Shown piece by piece: positions 1-9,900 of a DNA stretch of 31,652 bases. Position numbers and translations under genes: made by a program. Source of the stretch: Klebsormidium nitens (Eukaryota > Streptophyta > Klebsormidiophyceae > Klebsormidiales > Klebsormidiaceae). Positions within the stretch are counted from its first letter, which is position 1; the number at the start of each line of letters is the position of its first letter. The DNA lies in contig DF237716.1 of the NCBI GenBank assembly GCA_000708835.1, forward strand, positions 3,167-34,818, in the 5' to 3' direction. Under the pieces are notes generated by a model, which ran no database searches, had not been told where the DNA came from, and saw only the letters and a program-made list of their open reading frames with translations.

Positions 1-195
1 ACTTCTAACAAGATATTCCGATATTGGCTCTGTCAGTTGTGGAGCTCAACCGTAAGATTCTAGTCGTTTGAAGATTGTCCTGCGCAGATCGCAGGCTAGC
101 TTTCCAACCCAATTGCGGGCACACTTTTAAGGGCGCAGCGTTGCTCAATCTCTTATTTTCTCTGCTAGAGTCGGGAATTTCCTCACGCTTACGGC

Positions 196-374
196 GCCCG
201 TTCCGGCCGTGAAATCCGCCTAGCGGCAGGACCGGAACAAGCGGAAGCAACCAAGGGCGCCACGGCCGCGGCCGCGGACGGAGCCGCCCGCGGTCCCCGT
301 CGGCGGAGAGGCGGCGAAGGAGTGACGATAGGTGTACAAGTGCAGCGCACAACATCGGAAGCAGCTGTTGACAC
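196..374 (-). CDS. Possible first exon of a leftward gene (weak)
   Basis: This is a short, very GC-rich open frame on the minus strand. It starts at an ATG at 374 and reads about 60 residues rich in Ala, Arg, Ser and Pro, a composition that would suit an organelle transit peptide. Near its end a GTAAGC follows the coding bases at about position 195, which would make a reasonable donor into an intron leading off the left edge. I recognise no family and there is no second exon in view. The GC content is sharply higher than the flanks, which is the main reason to list it. It could equally be a GC-rich untranslated or promoter segment. Confidence 0.2.
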
Positions 375-3300
375 ATGGAACTTTTATTCAGATCTGAAAG
401 ATTTCCGCGATATGACAAGAAGATTTTGCTTTCAACCAAACCTGGTTTAAGGGCAACTACCAGAGTTGGGAGCCACGTACTGGTGCGGCGAGAGCGTCTC
501 CTGCTCTCATCGAATGCAACCTTAAAGCATCCTGCAGATATTTCAAAAACATTCTCAGAAGACATTGGTGAGTCTGGCTGATATTTCAATGGAAAGTCTA
601 GGAGCTAAATGAAGCTTGGAAGGAACGTGGACAAGCTCAGGGCATGCACCGTGTAAGGCATTCAAGTGTTCAGTATGTGTCTCTAAAATATCGAAGGACC
701 GCAAATGGCCGCAGCAACTCAAACCCAAGTTGAGACTGGACGTCTACATGCGCCTGTCTTTGCAAGCGTTTCTTCGGACGCCTCTGGAGGTATGTATTCT
801 GTTCAGCGATACGGCCCGCGAAAGATATGATGATTCAGACTTGTCTGGTAGTCAGAAATAAACGGTACTTGAAGAAGTTCAGATTTCTGCCGACTAGCTG
901 AACCTGATAAGGGCGAGAAGAAGGTGACCGTAGGGGCTTTTCTGCTCATGTCTTATCCACCTTCTTCGTGATATAATCTACTCGGGATTCCGTACGTCTC
1001 CGACTGTAATTGCGTCAATCGTACATCAGTCAACCCGCTGCTTCGAGAAGACGCCTAAGCGAGCGAGAAGCAGAAGCCGGTTACTCAATCCCGGTCTCAG
1101 CCAACTTGCCCCAAACCCTACGCTTCGATCTTCTAGAACGAGAAAGGGGAAGAGAATATAAAACAAACGGAATACCAAAGCCGAACGGAGAGCGCCGACC
1201 CCGGTCGTCCTGGGCCCTGGCTGTGGACGGCTCGGATGCACGCCATCCGCTTGAATCTCAGGACCCAAGTCCTGAGAAAAGCACTAATTGACCGTGTTGG
1301 GAGGAGAGTGCGTAAGAAGTCGAAACCCCGGAAACTTCGACTGTTTTCGTGGATGAGGGAAGCTCGCATGACGAAAAGCGAATCGACGACGACTCTGAGG
1401 ACACTGATGAAGAACGAGGTTCAAAAAAGGGACCTCGCAGGCTGCTTACGTATGTAAGTGTTCAGAATGATCTTGTAGGATGAGACCTTCAGCGGAAGAG
1501 TAAAGCACAGATGATGTCCCGGCCGAGCCGCACAGAGCCGTCCTTCAGAAGGGCAGCAACGACTGCACGGGATTCTCCTCGACTTAGAGGAACCCTGGGA
1601 ATCAGCGCAAAAAGAGGAACGCGCGTTAAGAGGAAAGCGCGTTGATCTAGGGGGCTGAACGACCTTTCCCGGCCAAACCCCGAACGCGAAGACACTTCGT
1701 GGCTGGAAACTTCACATGCAGTCTGTCGTTCGGAAGGATGCACTAAAGCAGAACCGGTCACGGTCAGCCAGGCAAGTTCTGGGCTGGCTAAAACGGGTTC
1801 TTAATTAGCAGACGTCTGCACACCTGGCCGGGGGACAATCAAGCCGCAGAGAGGAAAGATCGTCAAAGCTAAACTCAGAAAGGGGTATCCTGAGCGCGAC
1901 TCAGGCAATCTGTTGACAAACAACCGGGGCCAACAAATTCGTCTTCCGTTATCACCAGTCTTTTGAAATCTAGTACTGGGAGTCTTCTCAACGAAGCTTA
2001 TGAAGCTCTTGATTGCTCTGGGCCGGCAATCCCCTTGTTTGGGAAGGAATGTGACGAGCCGGTTTAGTCGCGAAGCCGTTGTAGCGCGCTCGGGATAGTT
2101 GCATCAGCACAGAACGTCTTATCTTCCTTGACGGCAGCCACTGCATGCGGTGATCATGTATCTTAAGGACCTCCGATCTATCTCTAGTACCAGCGCCTCG
2201 ATATAATCTCACCTTCACGTTTCGGTCCGCCTTCGGATATCTGGCAGCTCTCCACACGGCGATTGGAAGCGCGCCGGCACGAAACTTCTCCAATTGAACG
2301 CCTCGCTTCTACTACTAGTAACAGCAAACTTTCTGCGATGGCCTCAACGTCGGAAGTTTTGCAGCCGCCGTACACAGCCTTGACATCCACGAGGTCCTGC
2401 GTTGAGTCTCATTGTCTACTTGGCAGCTGGCCAAGTCTTTCAGGGCCCGTTTGCGTCCTGATAAAGAAAGCCTGGTTTTGGAAAGTGCCCTTTAAGTGCG
2501 ATCCGTTCTGGTACAGTCTCTTGAGCAATCATTGTAACCATAGTTAACGCCGCCCGGCTTGTTTGACGGGACTACTCAAACACTGGTGGGAAGAGCGCAA
2601 CGTCGCTGTAGCGGCGCACTGCGGCATCAAAATCTCACCGGACATCCCAATCTCAGCGTGCTCGAGCCATCTGCATGATCAGTAATCAGTACCGCGTTTC
2701 GGTTCGATTAGGCCCAGCACACGCTGTTGCTCGTTTTGCCCTGTTGTGAAAATATATCTGCATGCAATCAGTTTTGCTAGTACTATTGAAACATCCCGCG
2801 GGCCGCCGCGGCACTCAGCAGCCGCAGCAGCTAGTTTGCAAGTCTTCCAACTTGGCAATTAATGGTAGTACCGTACTGCTAACTATTTATCAGCGAGCCG
2901 TCTTCTCCGGACTCATTTGGCACGTGAAAGGCTTGTTGAAACATAGCTATATAGCTCATTACATGACTAACTTGAGCACGGCAACGTGCAATGTTCGGGT
3001 TAATACCGACCACTCGGCGGCAGGTTGCTGCAAGCCTCCGACAGGCATATGGGTCACTGCTGTCACTATGACAATGATCGGCGCCGGGCCAAGCTTGCTA
3101 CGAACGGTTTTCTTTGATCAGTTACAATGCCAGTAATGCCATGATGGACAACGTATTTGAATTATATCAGTGACTTGAGTCATGAGTTAATGAGCGGCCT
3201 GTGAATCATGCAGATCAGATACGTATGCATACTATACCACGGATTGCGAAACGGGTGAATGGCAAGGGGCGTGCATGGCTCACTGCAAGGATCCGACGCG

Positions 3301-3990
3301 GAGTCCCAACCGTTTCAACCAGCAGCGCGAGCCGCGCGCACCCTTAAGGATCACACTGGCACTTTAAATGACGGTAACTTCAATAGGACGGTCTGGCCGG
3401 CCCGGAATTACAAAGATAAAGATGATTAGCTGGTACTCTGATAATAAGACTCATTGTTTGCCAAGTTGGGCTCGTTAATAGCACCTTGGTGGTGCTAGGT
3501 GATCATTTCAAGCTCCGTGAATCACTAAGCATCAGTTTCTTAGGTTCGACTTCCATACAAGTCGGGACTTGAATGCAAGAAAAGCAGGTTCTGATACCCG
3601 TGTACAACGTATGCTGGGGGACCTTCGTGTCAATCACTGGCTTCAGAAGGCGCACTGCAGATGTCCGCAACACTGCAGCCCTAGGACTTGGTATCTGACC
3701 AGAATACTGGATAATCACGGACGCTATAAAGCAACAGTTCTGCGCAAACTCACAACTTGCAAACATGGTTACCCTGGCCGAGTCCCTCCTAAACAAGACA
3801 CATTTCTGCCGGACCTACTTGGACGACCTCGTTGTCTTTCCGTTTTCCTTGACCTTTTCTCGTGCTTCTTTGTTCGCTTTCTGACGCGCAGCCGCCGCAA
3901 GCTTTCTATCCTGCAACTCTCTCTTCTGGCACATGACGACCTCATATACCGACACGTCTCCAAGCTGCAAAGAGCACACGTGGCATGAGG
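375..3990. other. Stretch without a recognisable gene
   Basis: All open frames here are short (the longest about 139 codons), overlap one another on both strands and show no family motif. No tRNA, rRNA or long repeat was recognised. Around 1.0-1.8 kb the GC content is higher and purine-rich on the plus strand, which may mark a promoter or decayed exon, but nothing decisive is visible. Confidence 0.5.
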
Positions 3991-3994
3991 CGGT

Positions 3995-4013
3995 CGACAT
4001 TCGTGGAATGTCG
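3995..4013. repeat. Short perfect inverted repeat (8-bp arms, 3-bp loop)
   Basis: CGACATTC and GAATGTCG flank GTG. The hairpin lies beyond the 3' side of the minus-strand F-box exon. Its role is unknown, and chance occurrence is quite possible. Confidence 0.5.
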
Positions 4014-4778
4014 GTGGACGTGACATGTCTGCCAGTCTATCTTCTGTGACTGTGGTTACACCTGTGACTTAAGGCGAAATGCCTTTCAAGCGCTGCCGCC
4101 AGGGACTAGAAAAGAGCTCTTCTTCATTTTCAGGCATGTATGTAAAAGTTGAAAGAAGCCAAAAGCACAGTACCTGCTCTTTCAGGATTACACGGCCCTG
4201 ATTCTGAGCGGGGACTGCGACATACAAAGAGACAGACTGCTTCACCATCAGAGGTGGACTTTTACCAAAGCTGCGAAACAACGTGCTTCAAACAACCCTG
4301 ACAAGGTCGAATCAGGCCCTTGGGTGTGCCTGTCCCTTTGCCTATGTAGACCATCCTAACCACAAACTCTGCCTTCCCAGGACCTTACAACTTCTAGGGA
4401 GGCCAAAATGCAGTGTCTGCAATTTCCACTCTCAAGAACCAACTCAGCGGGCATGGCTCGACAAACTCACTGACAAGGACAACCTTCCAAAAGGCATACG
4501 AATCATAGGAATCTTCTCTTCCGCTTAAACAGGACAACAGAAGGAAGGTAAGAGTTTAGAAGCACTAGCGAATCTTCTGTCCGGAAGAGAGGGTCAGCTC
4601 CAAACGTGCAAGGTTATTCCTGCGCCTTTCTATGAAGGCTTGTTCTTCGACCCTCAAGCTTTCAGATTTCACATCATCCGTCCTAGGTAGGAATTGCCTG
4701 ATTGAGCAAAGACAAGTCAACTGCCAGACAACTGGTCAAAACTAAGAAAATGAGGTCAGGTTTTGCTTTTGGACGTAC
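4014..4778 (-). other. Probable intron and unresolved 3' exon(s) of the F-box gene
   Basis: The F-box exon ends in a GTACGT donor, so at least one further exon should lie to the left on the minus strand. Two candidates are weak. One starts after a TTGCAG near 4417 and reads about 24 codons in phase 0 to a stop. The other is an open stretch from about 4270 to 4170 bounded by CGCAG and GTACTG, but its phase does not fit. I cannot choose between them, and intron retention with the stop at 4683 is also possible. Confidence 0.3.
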
Positions 4779-6278
4779 CTTGATGTATCTCTCCACAGAT
4801 AGCGGGTCTGGCCACTGCCCGAGAAGCCGGCCGCGGGTGGTGACTCGCACACCCAATGCTGCCAACGCTGTCTCAATCAGTTTTTTTCTCGCCTCCTCTA
4901 GTTCCTGCTCTTTCAGATTGTATAACCGCATGCGCCGAATCCGCTCCAGCGTGATGGACGTCGTGTGCTCCCTATGTTTCAAGTACTCCAGAAAAACACC
5001 CTCGGAGTACGGGACGCTGTCTAAGAAGGTTTTGATTCGTTGAAGGTCCTTTCCATCGATGCTCCAGAAGGGGGTTTCATCACCAATGTCCAGATCCAAC
5101 TCTGATTCAGGGAATCTGGCCAAGTCAGCTTTAAACAACTTCTCGATCCACTCAAGCTCTGTGTCAAGAATCTCTTGGCGCCTTCGAATCTCGTACTCAA
5201 CCTGTGTCTCGCCTGCTGGCCACCATTCTTGGACCCTCGAAAGCTCACTCTCCCCTCCCTCTTTGTCTATCCTGTCGAGTAGGCGCTTGATTCTCCTGGA
5301 TGCTGAGAAGGCGTCAAGGCTTTTCTTGACGGCAGTGTCGCAACTGCAGTTCTCTGGGTTTGGCAGCAGTGCAGAGCTCAGCACCCTTCCAATCCTGCAG
5401 GTTTGCACAGACAGTCCCGCCCCGGAACCAGGAAACTTTTCTCTGTGGAGCAGTTGGCCTCCATCCCAACCCTGGTAGACTCCAATCAGGTGGCCATTCA
5501 GGCAACAGTGGCCGCTCACATTTACGCCGTTGCCTTTGGTTAGCTGGAAATTGAACTTCCCATCGCGGGGGACTGGCTCAGTGTCACAGATTGGATTATC
5601 GAAGATCGCAGGAGGGAGCATCACCAAGGGCGCCTGACAATACGCGCACAGGTCCGTTGCCATCTTCTGCAGTTGCTTCTGCGCATAGCCAGGCGCGTTC
5701 AGGTACGCGACAGCTCCCAATCTCCTCGCAATTGCAGAGTGCTCGAACCTCTGGACCACACCTCGGAACACCATACCCAGAAGCCCTATGGAACCGCACC
5801 GCTGGCTCCGCATCTCATGCGAGCAGGGGCTGCTGACAAAGAGAACATCTGACGCGAACTGTGCCATCAAGCCCAGGTCTTTGTTGACTTGAGGCCCCGT
5901 CTGGAAACCGCTTGCTGTTTCATGCATGTGTCCCAGGATGTCTTCGTAGACACCGGCGAGTCTCTCAGCACGCTCCCAGTTGGCACTAGTCTCAAGACCG
6001 GGGCAGTAGAGCAAGAGCTTGTAAACACCTAGCCAACCCCCTGGAGGAGATGCCGAAGTAACGCTGTACAACAGAGAGTTGCATAACGCCGGCGCCGCTT
6101 CCAAGCAGAGCTGCCTCCAGAGGTCCCCTTCCATCACTTGTCTCCAGCGTTTGCATACGCATGCAAGCGCCACCAAATGCATAGGGCTTGGCCCCAGCTT
6201 GAGGAAAATCGAAGCGAGCAGCTCTTGGCCCAGATCTTCTACTGTAACCGTGCCGGTGTTCCGCTTCATCGTCGCCAT
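4779..6278 (-). CDS. EID1-like F-box protein, long first exon (3' end unresolved)
   Basis: This is likely a substrate-recognition subunit of an SCF (Skp1-Cullin-F-box) ubiquitin ligase. Five hundred codons are open. An F-box lies at about residues 14-60 (ELLASIFLKLGP through VCKRWRQV and LWRQLCLEAAP). The body resembles the plant EID1/EDL family, whose founder acts in phytochrome A light signalling: PPGGWLGVYKLLLYC at 78-92, FASDVLFVSSPCSH at 141-154, the FRGVVQRF segment, CAYC at 211-214 and a CCLNGH segment at 258-263. The two Cys/His clusters could bind a metal. After residue 280 comes an Arg/Glu-rich, probably helical extension of about 220 residues that short land-plant EDL proteins do not have as far as I know. 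I chose the ATG at 6278 (CTCCATGGCG context) over the in-frame ATG at 6308. The coding exon stops at ATCAAG|GTACGT, so the downstream open frame to 4683 looks intronic. The gene is divergent from the threonine deaminase gene, about 0.7 kb away. Confidence 0.75.
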
Positions 6279-6993
6279 GGAGAAGGGGGCTGGATTGCTT
6301 CTCAGCACGTAAGAAAGTCCAGCTGGAATGCGTCCCCTGATCCCCTAGACCTAACCCCAGAATGCAGCTTCTTCCCCATGCCCCATTCTCAGAATCCTGG
6401 AAATGCACGCAGCAAGCTACGATCTAGGTACGAGGGAAACAATGGATCGGCAATGGTTATTGGCCAGGCCGCCCGGCCAGACCGTCTGACCGGACTGCGC
6501 GTCAACCATTCCCACTCCGAGCCGGGCCTGTGCATGATCACCACTTCATGCGGTGACTCTAGCTGGAGTGGAGGCAGGAGTCAGGACACGCCCGCCTACC
6601 TTCAAAAAACATACCGTAGTAGCCTGACAGGAAGGCTGTCCACTCCAGCCTTCACAACCCGATCAGGGCGCAGAGGTCATCAGGCTTAAGGTCAGCTTTT
6701 TATGAGGGGTGTTGCTACTATTATAGGCGGGGAGCACTGTGAATTTAGCCGTGCAAAGCGAACAAAGTGGAGGAGCCAGAATCCGGATCTCAGTAAGATC
6801 AAACGGGGCGCAGTTGCCGATGAGATTAGCGCAGATCAAGACGGTGACTCGTACTTGCAGCCCTGTCTGAAAGGTTTGGACCTAGACTCTAAGCTGCCCA
6901 TCTTGGCTAAGTTTGACCTTTTTCACACGCACGCAATTTGCTGCTTGATCCCAGATAATGTGGTCTACTAAGGGCTGAAACTTTAGTCACGCT
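6279..6993. promoter_or_regulatory. Divergent intergenic region between the F-box and threonine deaminase genes
   Basis: About 715 bp separate the two start codons, so it must hold both 5' untranslated regions and the promoters, possibly as one bidirectional promoter. A TATTATAGG sequence near 6717-6725 is the only TATA-like word I noticed towards the plus-strand gene, and I would not rely on it. No other element is supported. Confidence 0.45.
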
Positions 6994-9900
6994 ATGCCAG
7001 CATTAGCGACCCCTCGCCTGACCAGCGGGGGGGTGCTCAACCACTCTTCTCAGGCCCCCGTTGCTGACAAGTTTCCCAGTCGGCAGCTTTCACCAGAGGC
7101 TTTCAAAGTCAGTAGCTTCTCGTTTTCTGGCTCCACTTTTGGCAGCCCCATATTTACAGGAAGATCAGGAACAGAAGAGCTGTTTAAGGTCAGCGGGAGG
7201 AACCGCGTGGTTCAGCAGAACTGCGCACGATGTGAAGTGGCAGCCAGAGAGTCGTTCCGCAGAGGCGATGATGTCAGCAGGCCTGGTGGGGGGTGGGGCA
7301 CGACGCCAGCAAGAGCGGCCGGGCCCATTCGCAAACGGGGGGCCAGCGTGCGATGCCGAGTTGCTGCTAGGGAAGCCCCCCCGGGGGCGGACAAACTGGC
7401 GCTTCCTGTAATTGAGGAGGAGGTCCCGGCAACGTGTGAAAAGGCCCCGGAGCTGCCGAAGTACGCGGCCCCTGAGTTCCCTAGGAGACTGCCGTCGCAA
7501 TTGCAGGTGCGCACATGTTTATTCTCCCTCTCGAAAACCTGGGTTGCACACTGTTGAGTTCCCCCTCTTGAAGATGTAGAGAGAGCTGGTCCTAACCACT
7601 GTGCGTTGAGGCGGACTGTATGTGCAGAGATCTGCTATCCTGCCCCAGAATTCACTAGACTGCTTTCTTTGCGCTGGTGCGCTTGTTTTCATTTGAGAAT
7701 TGATACTTCTTCTCTTATGCTTTGGTCGTGGGGCTGTAGCCGGCTGTGAGCGTTGACTGGGAAAGTTTGTGGGTGTCCAACTTAGCACAGTGGTTGGACC
7801 CTGGCAAAGTTCAGAATGTACACATGCAACTCTATGTATCCACTCACTTGTGAAGGGAGTCGGTTCCGAGATGACGGTGCCGTTGGGGATCGTGACAATT
7901 TGTTACATGTCTGTTACATACTTGTTACACTATGCACATATTTCTTTACACGAGACCTTGCCTGATCGATTGTTGCGGTGCCTTCCGTCGAGCGAGGCAG
8001 TTCTAGTTTGTTCTTTAAGTGTGGACTTAAATAGGAGGAGGGCATGCTGGTAGAAAGCAGCAAACTTATGCAGAAAAGGAAACGCTTCTTCTTCGGGAGC
8101 CGGTCTGCTGTTTAAACTAAAGCAATGGAAACACCGTGATCATCGTGTTCCATTGAATCATCGTGTTTCCATTGTGATATGGGTACATCAGTGACTCTGC
8201 CTTTTTGCCCCTGGTACGAGGAAAGCTTCCTGCAGAGATAAGCGCTTTCACAAGAGGGTCGGTTGACCAGACTTGGAAAGACCAATCCCTTCAATCGAAA
8301 TCGTTCATCTTGTCTTTGGTTTGATCGTTCATTTCGTGCCACTTTCAAGTGCTCCTGGTTGCTCGCTCCTCCTTTGCAGTGTGAAGCGGGCATGCTGGGG
8401 GGGTCAGCGAGTTCTGACTATCTTATCATCGTTCTTACTTTCAAAACCTTATAGCCAGTCGTTTTGGTTATTTGATACTACGAGGACATGCTGGGAGGAG
8501 TCAGCGCGTTTTGACCATTCACTTTTGTTGACACTTTCGATTTATTATTTTTGTGCGCTTTTCTTTACAGTACGAAGAAGGCATGTTGGGAGGAATCAGC
8601 GCATACACACGGGGTGTCGGCCGGCTAGACTTGGGGGCAGACACACTATCATACCTGAAGAAGATTCTGACGTCACGAGTGTATGACGTGGCAATCGAGT
8701 CTCCCCTGGAGCGCGCAAACAAGATCAGCGACCGGATGGGAGCGGACATCTTCCTCAAGCGGGAGGATCTGCAAAAGGTGCGCACGCCCCTCTAGCTGTC
8801 TCGTTTTTCTTTTCCTACTTGTCTGCAGCCTTTGTTTGCCCGGCTTTCTTTCACGATGCTTTTCTGACCTGTGGCAACTGGATACTCTACTGCAGCAAAA
8901 GGGCCAACTGGAGAGGCAACCTGTATTCTGTTGGCTTGTTGTATTTTGAGTGTCGGTAGATGGAGAACAACTGGTTGCTTGCTCTTGATCCAGTGGTCTT
9001 TTTCTTCGTTGATAGACTGCCTTTACCGTGATCAAGCTAGACACTAGTGTGCTTGTCTGAGTGTCTCTCCCATCTCGTCGGGTGTTGCTGTCTCGTCAAA
9101 ATAATCGTCATTGCTTCACTTCGGAACAGTTTGGGTTTGTCGAGTCTGGCCGTCAAACCAAGCCCCAGCTTCCCAATCGTGTTGCTTGAGAACGCTTTGA
9201 CCCAGTGTGGTGTTTGGCAGTTGAGTCGTACCGTGCAGAGAACCAAACCCCTCTATTTGTCACTTTCACTGGCATCTGATTCCAGAATCTTACAAAGTTC
9301 GAAGTGAACCCTTCGAGGGGATCTCAAGTTGCTCGTTTGCAACATGATGGCCCAATCAAAACGGTCTTGGAAGGGTATCGTCTGCTCATCCCGCAAGTAT
9401 AGCGATCCTTTCAAGCTTCTTTATGGTCATGCTGCCTTCCGTTTATTAACCCGCTTCTAACATACTTCTTGACCAGGTTTTCTCCTTCAAGCTACGTGGC
9501 GCCTACAAGATGATGGCGCAGCTGCCGCAAGACGCCCTTGAAGGAGGGGCATCTGCCTTGACTGCTAAATTTTCAGATTCTCTAAAGTCTACGTTTTTCT
9601 TACGATGGTTTCTTAACTCATTTCAAACCTACTTCTTGACCAGGTTTTCTCCTTCAAGTTGCGCGGCGCCTACAACATGATGGCGCAGCTGCCGCAAGAT
9701 GCGCTCGATCGGGGAGTCATCTGCTCTTCTGCCGGGAACCACGCCCAGGGAGTCGCGCTTGCGGCGGCGCAGCTTGGTTGCAGTGCAATCATTTGCATGC
9801 CGGTTACGACACCTGCGATCAAGGTGGGTGGTTTTGAATCGAGCTTCTGGCTTTGGGGTTCATGGCTGAGGGTATCTAAGGATCATATTGCTTCTCGATC

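Noticed and set aside
5-589. A 194-codon open frame on the minus strand as a gene
   Set aside because: It is Arg/Leu/Ser-rich without motifs and spans a sharp change in GC content. A smaller frame with a donor is the better, still weak, candidate.
4683-4778. C-terminal 32 residues of the open F-box frame
   Set aside because: They follow a GTACGT donor and read like intron (hydrophobic, no family match), so I end the exon at 4779.
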